Notes: a model not told the origin generated them from the letters alone. Shown: positions 12,866 through 24,813, counted from the stretch's first letter. The stretch: DNA of 64,000 nt from Bryopsis sp. KO-2023 (GCA_030272585.1 BSYQ01000007.1:1678001-1742000); one strand, 5' to 3'. Program-made: numbers and translations.

Positions 12866-13771
12866 CTGTTCCAGGTCTTCCCTTTATCTCTTTTGTTGCG
12901 TTTCCGCGTCAGAAACTCCGACTCTTGATACAGCTGTCAGCACAATTCGTCGGCTCGCTCGATATACATTCTCACTGGCGTCTCGTTGTATCCCCCTAGC
13001 TGTTGATGCCTTTCGATCAGCTGACGACCCGGCGAGACGCCGAGCACAACGAAACGAAAACTCCGAAGCAAGATACAGAATGCTGGATCGGATCCAGGGG
13101 AAACGCGTAGCGTATCTGGTCCAACCAGGATCCCCACATGTGCCCCACTGTCTGTCACTCCGCCTCAAAGTTGATACGCCTTTGACACGTATCTTCCTGC
13201 CAGCACCGAAAGTGCATCCGATCTCGTGAGAAGCGCTTTGTTGAATTCTTTATTACGCAGGGGCTGCGGGGACATGCATGCCAACAGAAACGATTCTCTC
13301 TCTGCGTGCAACCCAGTTACCAGGCAGCTGTTGCTCCGAGAAACTGATCACCTTCGAAACTGGTGGGAAACCAAGGAAGAGCCCCCCCCCGATTTTGGTT
13401 TCAGGCAAAGGAATGAGTTAGAGAGTGTGACGGAATTGAATTCGTGGCAGCCGTCGACAGGACTTTTTCCCATTTTGAACTCGGTTTTGTGTCATTCTCC
13501 GCAATGTGATTAGGAGTTACATTGCAACATTTCAACAAACAGAACTCGAGCACATTCTTGACCACATTCACATTCACTGCTTTCAAGGTTGGACAGGAGC
13601 AAAATGAGTGCCTGATCACCACCCCTCTCCACTAAAAATTCATTCCTTAGGACGTCGTAGAATGCTGAACTCAGGTGAACTCGTTTTCATCCACGGCAAA
13701 GCTTCCCGAGTTTCATGATTTAAAAAAAAAACATGTTAATAAAAAAACGAAGCCTTGAGAGCTGCCTGTAG
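12866..13771. other. 0.9-kb spacer between the GARP gene and the FAD oxidase gene
   Basis: It should hold the promoter of the GARP gene and the 3' untranslated part of the oxidase. Open frames such as 13226-13513 plus are not recognisable. I see no RNA gene. Confidence 0.4.
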
Positions 13772-16539
13772 TCAGCATGGAAACACCAGCTTCCCTTCCA
13801 AGCTCTCCCTATCGATTTTGAACATGTTCGTCGATTGCTTCTGTTCATTTGTCACCATATTACTAATCATCTCTCCTATTGCACTGGAAAACTTGAATCC
13901 ATGGCCGGAGCACGCAGAGCACAGAATGACCTGGGAAGCACCAAAATCTGATTAAAACACCTGGCTTTTGCTTTCAATTCTTCTTCCGAATCCCCTTCCC
14001 CCGTGGGTGATGCGGAAATCGTCAGGATGGGTATGAGGATAATGTTGTGCATGAACAGCTCATCCATTGAGACTTAAACAGCGGCCTTCTCAAGTGTGAA
14101 CAGGTTCCTAAGATTCCTTCCCCCGCTCCACACACATGCATACGCATATGCTCATTCCCCCAAATGTCGCCCCATAGCTCCCAACCACAGGTTGATTGGA
14201 GCTCAACCTCTAGCCATCCCAAGATACGGATATTCACAGAAGTACAAAACACTCTTGTTCCCCCACCTGTGGAAATCGAGGATGCCAGTCAATGATGAAA
14301 TTTTCGTCGGGTGCATTAGTGAACATGCAGACCGACGTTTCGTTGGGTGTCTTGTAAGCTTCTGGAATATTATTATCCAAATATTCTCGAAGGCACGTTA
14401 TGTCTTGCTCCGACACCTCTCTATCGATCGAATCTGGTTTCACAACTTCCTTCAGGTGGTTCAATTTCCCCAGCTTCAATCCTGGAAAAAACACCCCCAG
14501 AAATCGTTCATTGTTTCTTCTTCAATTTCCAGAGCTGAGTGCCAGGGTGAACCAGCAGTGGTATCAGTGGTATTCAGGTATTCTTCGGCTTTTTTTTATG
14601 TTTCAGATCAGCTCAGTGGAATAAGGTTGATCGAATCACACACATTAGGCCGCACCTCTCCCCTCAAAATTGGGCACTCCATACCACATGCCTGTAGAGT
14701 CTTTCGAAGCGAATATTGGAAATCGTTCAAAATCGAACAATTCGGGGTGTTTGCTTCCGTACCACCCCACCACTTGCCTCTCAACTTCCAAGATCGCCTT
14801 TCAAAACAAAAGAAAAACACAGAAAGAAGGTGGCCTCAATTTATAATGGATCTAATTTTCCCTTCGTTTATTTAAAAAAACAACAAAAAAACAACGCCAC
14901 AAAGCGAATTGATCACCAACTCTCCAGTTGTTAAAATGAACATATATGATATAAATATTGTATATTAATTATATATTATTAATAGTTTAATTATTACCTC
15001 AAATTCAGGAACACATTGAGAAATCCAGGGTCCTGCTGTGATGACAAGATACTGAGCAAACACTCTCGATTTCTTGGTGGTTATTTCTACTCCGCTGCCT
15101 TCGGTATTCCACCCGATCACCCTCTCTCCAATTCTGAGCTCTGCCCCATTGATCTGAGGGGAAAAAAAAAGTACAAAAGAACAAAAGAGCTTATTCACTG
15201 GTAAACTAAATTGCGTATCTCATGAGGGTTGTCTTGACTGCATTGGCTTTTGTGGATTCGAATACAATTGCACCACGGAGGGTGGGGGTGGGGTGTTAGA
15301 ATATCGGCATCCAAAAAGATATTTCTGACCTGACACATCTCTGTCCAAGGGGGGAAGAAAGGAAGTGGGGGCCGGGGGGGGGGGGGGTATCAAAGAAAAA
15401 GGAAAAGTTCATGCTGGAAACCCACACAAAGCGAGCGGCCTCAACTTTTGCAGCTTTGCAATGCGCTTGGATGCACCTTTCGGATAACAAGAAGCCACCT
15501 TCCGGTTGGAACAGAATCGGAATGTCTTCAGGGAAACTAAAACCGGGGTACTCCAAATTCACATCCTTTCCGGTCAGAATCTCATGTTCCAAACCATGGG
15601 TTTGTGCAGAGAGCAGCGCTCCTTCGAAAACTCCATCCACATCTAAGCCCCCATTCAGAATCATCAACTCCTACAGGCCGCACCACATCTCATGATCGTT
15701 TCGAGTGAATTTTTCTAGATTTCCAACTCATGCATGGCTTCAACAGAAATATTATATTCATAAGAATAAAATATATGATGTATTTCTGATCCATGGCAAG
15801 GCACACCTCTTCCATTTCCTGCTCCAGATCTCTCCACAATTGGTAGGCCCTTCTGACTAAGGGCACATATTCGACATCCTCCTGATATGCACTCCTGATC
15901 AGTCTAGTGTGGCCGTGCGAAGAACCATGCCCATGAGCGATGTCGAAATTCTCAATCCCCACAACCTACAAAGAAAAAGCAAATTATAAAATGAATTTTC
16001 TTACGATTATGATTGCCGCTGTTGATAAAAAACACACAAGGAAGTCATATCCATCCTTAGCACCAGGGCAGCACCCCAAAAAGATGCCAAGAAATATTTT
16101 TGTTTGGGTGTTAATGATAAAAAGAATCACCTTGCAGCCAGCTTTCGTCAAATGATGGCACACTGCACTGCCCATGCCTCCAACGCCAACCACTGCAACA
16201 TCATAGCTGCAACAATCACAGTAACACAACAAACATTGATCACGGTATGAATGCATTCTCAATTTACATTAGGCAAACTTGCCCAACGAAAGCATCCAAA
16301 ACGAGGTGATTTAGCCCTGCCCGTAAGAAAAATCCAGCCCAATATGGTCAGCTCTAGAAAACCCTCCACAGTTGCATCTACAATAAAGTTAATCTAGTAA
16401 AAATTCCTTGTGTATCACAATAATTGAGTTTTAATTGATTGATGTATTGAGTTGTATTATCTTTTCAAAAAGGTGACTCACAAACTAACCTGCCTGTGTT
16501 GCAAGTGAGCTTCGTATGACTGGCAGCATGACTGCTCAT
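13772..16539 (-). CDS. FAD-dependent sarcosine/pipecolate oxidase family enzyme
   Basis: Flavin amine oxidase of the monomeric sarcosine oxidase/pipecolate oxidase (MTOX) family, which oxidises N-methyl or cyclic amino acids with H2O2 production. Eight minus-strand exons fit in phase: 16539-16490, 16206-16131, 15965-15807, 15670-15428, 15153-14998, 14797-14656, 14481-14267, 13930-13772, giving 399 residues, the family's normal length. A 50-base first exon (ATG at 16539) leads into the dinucleotide-binding motif [14 protein letters not shown] at about residue 18. Then come [18 protein letters not shown] (active-site loop), [19 protein letters not shown], whose Cys matches the covalent FAD-attachment cysteine of monomeric sarcosine oxidase, and the C-terminal [15 protein letters not shown]. 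Plant and animal relatives are peroxisomal, but this protein ends KLVFPC without a PTS1 tripeptide, so location is open. Substrate cannot be read from sequence. The donor of exon 4 could lie 6 bases further on. Confidence 0.93.
16263..16318 (+). repeat. Intronic dispersed repeat, copy 1
   Basis: A 56-base segment lies in intron 1 of the FAD oxidase gene. Its first 28 bases, starting TTTACATTAGGCAAACTTGC, are identical to those at 40157, and both copies end GTGATTTAGCCC. It contains the short palindrome GGCAAACTTGCC. Confidence 0.8.
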
Positions 16540-16906
16540 CAGTGTAACTTCACCTCACCTTTCTATGCCCGGGCCAGCTCGTGGTTTGGTCGACAAGCGA
16601 GGAGCGTCCAATCTCTTGTTGGGAATTCGTGGGGAGGTGAGCGTGGAGAGCAACCGCCGCCCCTCATTGGTCGATCTGCATGCCTGGTGTGAATTCCTGA
16701 GAATCATTCGATCCTGGTTTGCCTGCCGAAGCCCCAATCTGCTGAGTTTCTTCTCGACGCCTTCACTCAAAGAATGTTTTTCAATTAGTCAACCCGACAT
16801 CACCTTCAAAAAAGTTCTCAGATTCCAACCACGGTTGTGTGTGTGTGAAAGGAAGTCGTCTCCACACGATCGGATTGTTGGTTCGTTCACGAAGGCCGTA
16901 ATCGAC
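16540..16906. promoter_or_regulatory. Shared 367-bp divergent promoter region
   Basis: This short gap separates the start codons of the FAD oxidase (minus, 16539) and the phosducin-like gene (plus, 16907), so both promoters must lie here. I cannot identify individual elements with confidence. Confidence 0.5.
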
Positions 16907-18792
16907 ATGGAAGGGTGCTGTTCAAACGAAAAAAGGTCGAACGCGGAGGGGGAGGAGCTGTTCGACCCCACGATGGCCGAGTGTTGCATCAGGGACGCGA
17001 TCCAGCAAAGGAAGATCGAAACCGCGAAAGCCCACCTGAGGTCGGTGGATGTGAGCATGAAAGCTCTGGATATCAGAAACCAAGTTTTCCTACCAAACGA
17101 CACCCAACATTCAACCCCCCAAGAGCATTCCGAGGACGAGGATTCAGACGACGACCCAGGTGTGCGAAATTCCATTGGTATCCCATGCATCATGCTCTAC
17201 CCCAACCTATAAATAAACTGCAGTGTTGACTTTCAACGCTTTCTTCTGGAAAATGGTGAAAAGGGGGGGCTGAGTTGAATTCCACAGAGGTTTTGTTGGC
17301 CAAATGACAGTGATTTATGGTGCATCCTCCAGTGCTGAAGGAAATTCGAGATAGGAGAATCCGTGAATTGGAGAAGAGGGTATGGTCCGGCAAGGAGCCT
17401 GCTGCTAATAGTGTGACGACATGCAGGGATGCAGATGCTTTGGTAAGCCTGGGAAAGGTTTTGGAAGCCAGTTCTGTTGATGGGCTGAGTCGAAGAACAC
17501 CATTGCACCAAAATGATTATCTCCGGGACATCTTATTTATATCAGCCACAAGGGGAATTTGAGCTCTTACAATGGAATTTGTGCATGTCGTCTTTTTGCG
17601 GTGACTGTAACTCCCTTAAAATGCTTGACAGCAGTGATGGATGGATGCAGGAGGAAACGCTCAGATCTGACCACGCTCCAAGCATAGTTCACATCGCTGT
17701 CCCATCCTCAAAGGTAAGAAAATTGTACAGATATATATATATACATTGTATGTATATGCGAAAGCATCAGCTACCCGCCACCAGTTGCTGAAGCGAAAAG
17801 GTCTCGAAACAAGAAACGAGCTGTAGAATAACATCCTTGCTTAGGAAATCCATGACTTGCTCTTGTTGTTTAAAAGCTGATGTGTTCTGATATGGCTGCA
17901 TTCAGGCCTCCTGTTGCTTCGATGAGCTATTGGACAGATTGGCGCCCAAATACTCAGAAACAAGGTTTTTGAGGCTCGTGTACGCAAAGAACACCCCAAA
18001 CCATTTTCTGAAGATGGGTTCAAAGGGTCCCCCCGGTGTGTTGATTTTTACTACATTTCACATCAGGTGGACCAAGAAAGTCCCAAGATCATTTCTCATA
18101 GATGGAGTCTTCTGATGATGATGTTTCTGTGACATTTTTCCAGCCGTTTCATGCTTCAGCAGCGGTTCCCTTGTTGGCCAGGCTTGTTTGTCTTCATTCT
18201 TGTGGGATGGGGACCTGCTCGAGGAAAAGGTAATTGCACAATTGCACATCGATCGTTTTGCAACATTGAAGGTCGAATTCTTGAATTTTTTTTTTGTTTG
18301 AAAGAGTTCGAACCTCATTGTCTCAATCCCCGTGGAGCTGACATTGTTTCTCCTGGATCGATGGTTTTGATTTCACCAGATGATGAGGTTCTTTAGGAAG
18401 CTGCACGTGTTGAAGAAACGTGGGGAGGGAGGCCAGGAATCTGAGAGCTCCTTGTCAAGCGGGGATGATGACGAGGTGTCCAGAACCATAGAGTAGAATG
18501 CAACTTAGATCTCCACAGATACTCCTGTTGCTTTCCAGTCAGTCCCTCTTTCTGCTTCTACTTAGGCAGGGAGCCGGGGTCCATCAAAACGTCTAACTGG
18601 AGAGTGGTAACTCTTCTTTGTTTTATTTGTTGAGAAAATAACTCTGGATTCCTTTCTGTCATGCAGGATCCATGGTTGGATGATCCATGCGATGTGTGTG
18701 GAAGGCGTTATCCCCACAAACATTTCGGACCAGCAGATATTTCCAATGATAAGTTTGAGAACTTTCATGAGGAGAGTGACGGGGATGAGTGA
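16907..18792 (+). CDS. Phosducin-like thioredoxin-fold protein with C-terminal CxxC-HxH tail
   Basis: Phosducin-like proteins are thioredoxin-fold co-chaperones that bind the cytosolic chaperonin CCT or G-beta. Seven exons fit in phase: 16907-17159, 17333-17442, 17651-17713, 17906-18017, 18144-18229, 18380-18475, 18667-18792; 281 residues. Order: an acidic N-terminal helix region ending EDEDSDDD, then VLKEIRDRRIRELEKR (the family's D/E-x-L-x-x-x-R-x-x-R-x-x-E helix), then the beta-strand VHIAVPSSK, LLDRLAPKYSETRFLRLV (as in TXNDC9/PhLP3), a GSLVGQACLSSF strand and a helix ending FFRKLHVLKKR. There is no CxxC redox motif at the thioredoxin active position, as expected for the family. The last exon adds DPCDVCGRRYPHKHFG, a possible zinc site not usual for the family. 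Splicing into that exon uses a GAG/GTGTCC donor; reading on instead stops shortly after. Confidence 0.75.
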
Positions 18793-19140
18793 ATGAACCC
18801 AACTACACTCCTGCCGCTCACCCCACCCCAACCCCTCCAGCCAAATCAGATTCGAAGACTTCCATCAATGACGACGTAAAACAAATGCCAGCCATCGTAC
18901 AGAAGCAATCAGAGAAAGAAGAAAAAAACAAGCAGCATCACATTAGATCCCTCTTTTCTTTTCCCAACCGTTTGGTGGAAAAAAAAGGGTATTTTCTGTT
19001 TTGAGCATGGGTTACATACATTCGTTCTCGTGTGTTACAGATTGGAGGGAAATGTTTCATCCCTCGTTTTGACAATGTTGCGTTTTGCCATTACTCCCTT
19101 AATAGGAAAAAAGAAATTTGAGAAGAAATAAAAAAATACA
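18793..19140. other. 348-bp spacer between convergent genes
   Basis: It separates the convergent 3' ends of the phosducin-like and tocopherol methyltransferase genes. No gene is seen; it is presumably two short 3' untranslated regions. Confidence 0.5.
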
Positions 19141-19618
19141 TCAAAGCGGCTTCCTTCCTGTGATCAAATTGAATTTGATGGTCCCCATGTTGAAGCCTAG
19201 ACTCATCAATGGCATCACCAAGGCACCCTGTTTGAATCCCCACACCACCAGAACGCTGTCAATTCAACATCTGTACAGAAAAAACAACTCTAAATTGATG
19301 GTTGACTGCAAGCGATGAGAAATCTGGAGGGAGGGGGGTATGCCCATTCACCTTGATTGCTGTGGATCCAGCCTTAAGCAACCCTGCCATTCCTCGGGGG
19401 GTGAAACTTGATCGAATGACAGCACCCCAGAAGGGAGCAACCAGTTCTGACCAGTCATCGCACTTCACATCCTCCATCCCATGCGATGCTTCATTAGCGA
19501 GAAAAAGAGGAGGGGGACAAAAAAAGCCAATCAGCATTCGAGCTGTAGCATATTTCCCTCATGCCAGAAGGAAACTATATGAATCGATAGAAAAAACAAT
19601 CCTACCTCAAAACTTGAG

Positions 19619-19650
<32 letters not shown>

Positions 19651-21327
19651 TGCCTGGGGGAAAAAAAGGTCATAGGGTTGCATCTCACCAAAGAGCTCTT
19701 GGTATTCTTCGATGGAAACCCAGCTGGGTAGAGCATATGCAGCATTTATCCAGTCGAACAGGAGTTCCTCCACAGCCGTCAGTTTCTCACCAGGGGCCAG
19801 ATTCCTGTGGCACCAGGTGACTATCAAGACTCGGCCGCCCGGGGCACAGACTCTATGCAGCTCTGAAACGAATTTCCTGGAGGAAGAAAAGAAAGCAAAA
19901 ACATCTTTCAAGCGTTACTTGATGGATTCTACAGAGATTTTCACACTTGCCAGCGGACATCATCATTTTCTTTCTGCGTTGGGCCCAGCTAGTCTCTCCG
20001 TGCATAAGCATCGTTCCAGGGGGAAAACATGCCAAGAAAAGTGGCGAAGAACCCCTCACTTCTTGTCAGGCATGTGCTCCCCGCTCTCCAACGACCAAAC
20101 CAAATCGAACTCCCCATCCTCAAAGGGCTGGTCCAAAGCATCCGCAACCAGAAACTCCGCCCTGTCTGACAGCCCTTCTTCGGCAGTAATTTCATTTGCC
20201 CTCGCAGCCTGCATTCATGTCAGACGTACAACCCATCGGGAAACAGCAAACTTGCATTTTTTCGTCAAAGGACTCAACACCTGAATGACCACCTGACCTG
20301 AACGGGGCTCAAAGATATTCCTTTGGCAGTACCACCAAGCTCCCTGATGATGTGGCGGCTGCTTCCCCCGATTCCACACCCCACATCCACCATCTGCATT
20401 AAACCCACATTTTACAATAAGAAGACATGCACACACAACATGCATCACACCAAACAGTGGATCAACAATTTTATTGGAAATGAAAATGAAGGTTCATTCA
20501 TCCTATCTTACAATTTTCATTCTGTAACTAGGTAACAAAAATTGGGGCTTACTTAGGCACTTCACAATGTTGTATTGGTACAATTAGGGGATAGTCATTA
20601 GATAATCGTTTGCAATTTTCTCATTACCTTTTGGACTTCTTTCACGCCAGCCCATTCTAGGGATTCATCCATTAAATCGATCTGCGCTTGAAGGTTGGAT
20701 TTGGGGGGTCTTTCTGGACGGTAAATCCCTGAAGAAAATCAATCACAATTATCAGTTGCACTGAGCCCCCCCCCCTTCCAAAACAACGTAATTCTCGACA
20801 GTTTATAGGTAAAAACCAAAGAAATGCAGATTATCTCGTGAGGAAAAAAAGCATTTGAAAGTAGAAACCAAAATTTTTGGTGAGGCCCTTCACTGTGGAT
20901 TAAGAAAATCGATTCATTGCGTTGATCACCATGATGCATGTGCTCCCCCCATATGTCTTCCCACAAACCGGAGCTGGAGTCGTAAAACTCAGCAATCCTT
21001 TCATTCAATCCTGGCTGTTCAAAGCATATGCCTAAAGTCAGCATCACAATGCTCCAGGGAAAAACAAACAAAAATAACCTCCAGATTTTTTGCTGTCCAC
21101 ACCATTCATGCACTCATGTTCGAAAACATGGATTTAGATGGTTCAGGAGAAACTACAACAGACGAGTGTAACCCTGGCCGTCCGCAGTCACACCCCTGAA
21201 AGCATACCTCCGCTGTTGCGGACCTCGCTCGAAACGTCCTGTTGCCCATCCTACGCGTTGCAATGCTCCGTTGTCCGCAAAGCCTGCAGGATGCTGCGAC
21301 CTTCGGCGTTGTAACGTGAGAGTTCAT
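19141..21327 (-). CDS. VTE4: Gamma-tocopherol methyltransferase (plastid)
   Basis: S-adenosylmethionine-dependent methyltransferase that converts gamma- to alpha-tocopherol in plastids, the last step of vitamin E synthesis. Eight minus-strand exons fit in phase: 21327-21208, 21014-20930, 20728-20628, 20393-20298, 20208-20060, 19876-19689, 19488-19352, 19227-19141; 320 residues. The first exon encodes about 40 residues rich in Arg, Ser and Thr (MNSHVTTPKVAASCRLCGQR), a chloroplast transit peptide. The core starts LNERIAEFYDSSSGLWEDIW, EHMHHG, followed by SAM motif I VDVGCGIGGSSRH, GISLSPVQAARA, VADALDQPFEDGEFDLVWS, ESGEHMPDKKKF and the C-terminal GTIKFNLITGRKP, all hallmarks of the VTE4 group. 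An (AT)n run of about 27 bases lies in intron 6 near 19630. It neighbours another plastid-pathway gene, CRD1, on the same strand. Confidence 0.95.
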
Positions 21328-22366
21328 CGATTGTTCTGCCGTCCACACGCACGTCGAGAAAGAGGTGAACTTGAGGATGTCACGAAGGCGTCGCGATAGT
21401 CGATCCAAGCCATTGCGATCGTCCTTTCAAAGGAGCGTCGCTTGGGGAGCAAGACAGACATGTCGATATCAATTAGACCACGTTGATTGTGTGTTTCTTC
21501 AAGTGAACACAAAACAGATGAGTGGTTGCTTTGCGATTTGCTGGCCAAGTGTGCTTGCTTTCCTTTCTTTGGTGGTTGCGTTCTGGCCTTTGTGGGGGTT
21601 CCGCAAATTTCGAACTGAGTTTCTCAACATGTAAATTTCATGTTCATTGTGACACTCTCGTGGGTGTCTTGGGCAGTTCATATTTTCTCATAAAAAAATG
21701 CTGAACGAAATTGTTTGCAGTCATCAACCCCATTTCAGGGACCAAATCCTCCTCTTCTCTTACAAGAAATAGTCTTCTCATTACAATTTACCCAGCCGTA
21801 ATAATCAAAACCATAAATCAAAAACCCCTGGCCTTCTCCAAGAAGGCGAGCTTCGTCGTGACGAATCAACCATACATTGCAAAATCCAAACATCCGCTTC
21901 GCAAAAATGGTGCACATTCTTTTTTTCTCTCTCATCTTCCGATATCTAATTCATGAGACATGATATCCAATTGATCTCTTCTGTTGGGTTTTCTCTTCAC
22001 TCATGCTGCCTGGTATGTCATGGTAGCGGCACGCAGGAGGAACAGAAGATGGGCAGTGCAAATTTTTCTGCATACCCTCCTGAGAAAAACAACAGAGTAA
22101 CGTCTCAGCGGACCAAGATTTCTACTATGAAAGCCTCTTCCCTCCATAAATCATCTTTTGTGCAACACTGCATCAAACCACAATATTTGGCAAAACGGAG
22201 AGAAAGGCAGTATGATGCTACATGGCTGTAAGCAATTACTTTTTGCAGCTTTGACCATCATAACCTGTAAAAAGATGTTCAGGAGAAATGACACCCAGGT
22301 TGCATTCCAGCAACTAAAACTGCATATTGCAAAATCCAATTACAGCACCTCCGCGATTTTACCTGT
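21328..22366. other. 1-kb spacer between VTE4 start and CRD1 end
   Basis: No gene is recognised. It should hold the VTE4 promoter (right of 21327) and the CRD1 3' untranslated region. Small open frames on both strands have no recognisable content. Confidence 0.45.
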
Positions 22367-23908
22367 TCAGTAGGCAAGCTGGCTCTCAGACTCGAAATCC
22401 CACGAGCCGGAGTCGAGGGGCTTCATGAAGAAAATACCAAACATGATGGCGACCATTTGTGCAATGATAGGTGCTTTCTGGGCGTTCTTCACAAAATCTG
22501 GAGCGTCCGAGTCTCCGAGCGCCAACAGGCTCATGTTCAAATCCCTCAAAGCATCCATCTTTTTGAAAAACTCTGGGTGCTCGCAGTCGGGCACCTCGGG
22601 GAAAATCCTGGCGGTGGTCTTGTTGGTTTCGATGATGACGTGCTGGTTAAACTGGGTGGTGTTGAGACCGATGCTCTCGTAGAAAGTGCTCCTCTGGTGG
22701 TCGTTCAAGTACATGGTGACGTACACGGAAAGGCAGAAGAACCTGGACCAGAGCTTGGCTTGCCAGTCATTCACCAACTCTGGCTGGGACTTCAGCATGG
22801 CAGTGAAGAAGTCACCGTGGCGGTTCTCGTCCTGGCACCAGTTCTCGAAGTACTCGAAAATGGGGTACAGCTGGTTCTCGGGGTTTCTTTGGAGATGCCT
22901 ACACAGGGGGAGAAAAAAAAACAGAAGTTGTGGTGAGTGATGATTTGGATTGCAGTGAGCCCGAGCCGGCTGCTAAAAATAACCCTGTTGGTCAGGATTT
23001 TCCCAACAGATGCTAGGCTAGGCACAGGTCATCGGAAGAAAAGCGCCCCTCTTGACTATGTATTTCTGACTTGGATGCTGCTGGATTGAGCTTTAATGGT
23101 GCGCAAGGAAAAAAATACTTTGGAAAATTTTTTCCAGCAAGAACAAGAACAACCTAACAGATTGAAAGCATTTTCTGGGATGGTATTCATGGATGGTCTA
23201 ATCTGGTCCCAAATCCAAACGAAAATCAATTGAAATCCATCAGCACCTGTAGATGGAGATGTATCTCCAGTATCCGATTTTCTCGGAAAGGTAGGTGGCG
23301 TAGAGAATGAACTTGGGCTCGAAGAAGGTATATTGCCTGTTCTTCGTCAAGAACCCGAGGTCCAAAGCCAGCTGGAAGTCGGACAACGCCTTGTTCAAGA
23401 ATCCAGCGTGTCGGGCCTCATCGCGAGACATAAGCGTAAAGATCTCAGCCACGCAGGGGTTGGTCGTCTTCAAACGACGTCCCAGCTCCTTGTACAACAA
23501 GAAACCGGAGAACTCGGCGGTGCACGACCTCTCCAAAAACTCGACGAAGATTTTCCTGGTGGGGCCCTGGATCTTTTCCGCCGCTTTCTTGAACGTTTCG
23601 TTACGCACGAAATGCCTCTGGTTATAGTCGGACCGGAATTCCGACAGGAGGGCGTCGAACTCCTCCATATTCAAGTTCTTGTTGATCTGCGTGTTGAACA
23701 TCTCCTCCATCATATCGAAGTCGGTGGTGTAGAACCGAGGGCTCAACACGGTCTCATCCTGGGCTTCCTTGACACCCTTACGCATCAACTTGAAACCCAT
23801 CTCGCCAGACTCGGCATTGACCCTCGTGGAGGGAACGCGAGCAGCCCTGCGACCCGCGGACAATCCCGCGGTAGAGCCCAACCCAACCACGCTCGAGGCG
23901 AACGCCAT
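22367..23908 (-). CDS. CRD1/CHL27: Mg-protoporphyrin IX monomethyl ester oxidative cyclase, aerobic diiron subunit
   Basis: Forms the isocyclic ring E of chlorophyll in the plastid, using O2 and a diiron centre. Two minus-strand exons, 23908-23247 and 22898-22367, joined in phase ([15 protein letters not shown]), give 397 residues, the usual length. The first about 45 residues ([20 protein letters not shown]) are a chloroplast transit peptide. The conserved body begins around [20 protein letters not shown]. Diiron ligands are visible in the two typical motifs [10 protein letters not shown] and [11 protein letters not shown], with upstream glutamates in the [16 protein letters not shown] region. 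There is one intron only, unlike its intron-rich neighbours. The frame stays open far upstream of 23908, but the transit peptide fixes the start. CACGTG motifs and a palindromic minisatellite lie upstream. Confidence 0.97.
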
Positions 23909-24317
23909 TTTGGAAAACGTCAAAACGGGGGACAGAAGGGGACACGCGCGCAACGAAGAGGCGAAACAAAGCGGGCGAATCGCGTTAGTTGAGGGGATGT
24001 GCAAAGACCTCCGATCAGATCTCGGACCCCTGGCGTCCGCAGGTCGGGCGGCGGATCCCGGAGTACAAATATTGTACGAATCTTTTTTTGTTTGGCGTTT
24101 CCAGATGTGAGCAAGCAGGGCCCCCAGCTGAACCCGAATCCGACCATATCTCTTTTGAAAGACATCTCTGGGGTCCAGAAGAGGAAAAACCAACATGAAG
24201 CCCCCTTGTCGCAACTCTACTCAACAGCCTGTTCCGCATATAAGCAAACGCCTTTGAGAAGATGCCGACTCGCGCGTCTGAGACTTTTCTGCGTTTGGCT
24301 CCTTAACACCGTCGGAA
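23909..24317. promoter_or_regulatory. CRD1 upstream region
   Basis: The 409 bases between the CRD1 start codon and the minisatellite. They should contain the core promoter and 5' untranslated region. I find no element I can name with confidence. Confidence 0.4.
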
Positions 24318-24772
24318 TGTTTGGAGGCTTCGCTTCCACGGAAGCACAAGGCGGAAGCGCGCTTCCAAACCGCTTCCTCGGAAGCGGTGCGCTTCCATAT
24401 GCTTCCGTGGAAGCGACTTCGCTTCCAGCAGCGCTTCCATGGAAGCGGCCTCGCCTCCAGCAGCGCTTCCATGGAAGCGGCCTCGCCTCCAGCAGCGCTT
24501 CCATGGAAGCGGCCTCGCCTCCAGCAGCGCTTCCATGGAAGCGGCCTCGCCTCCAGCAGCGCTTCCATGGAAGCGGCCTCGCCTCCAGCAGCGCTTCCAT
24601 GGAAGCGGCCTCGCCTCCAGCAGCGCTTCCATGGAAGCGGCCTCGCCTCCAGCAGCGCTTCCATGGAAGCGGCCTCGCCTCCAGCAGCGCTTCCATGGAA
24701 GCGACCTCGCCTCCAGCAGCGCTTCCAACCACGCTTCCACTGGAAGCAAGCGTTTCCATGGTTCAATCCATA
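24318..24772. repeat. 32-bp minisatellite built on a 16-bp palindrome
   Basis: Nine essentially perfect 32-bp units run from 24431 to 24718. Each contains the perfect palindrome CGCTTCCATGGAAGCG followed by GCCTCGCCTCCAGCAG. Degenerate units with the same GCTTCC...GGAAGC core flank it on both sides (24318-24430 and 24719-24772). Because 32 is not a multiple of 3 and the unit has no stop in any frame, all six frames are open across it; I regard these as chance open frames, not genes. Confidence 0.97.
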
Positions 24773-24813
24773 AAACTCCCCAAACCCTCCAAGAGAATAA
24801 TTTGTATCCCCTG

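Noticed and set aside
18295-18325. GTTCGAA box on the minus strand, tRNA T-arm candidate
   Set aside because: The 5-bp T stem does not pair and no A box lies at the right distance; it falls inside an intron of the phosducin-like gene.
23909-24214. Upstream in-frame extension of CRD1 to 24214
   Set aside because: The frame is open, but the transit peptide starting MAFASS at 23908 is a standard start, and the upstream residues resemble untranslated leader.
24431-24718. CRISPR-like regular repeat array
   Set aside because: There are no unique spacers; the units are contiguous tandem copies in a eukaryotic intergenic region.
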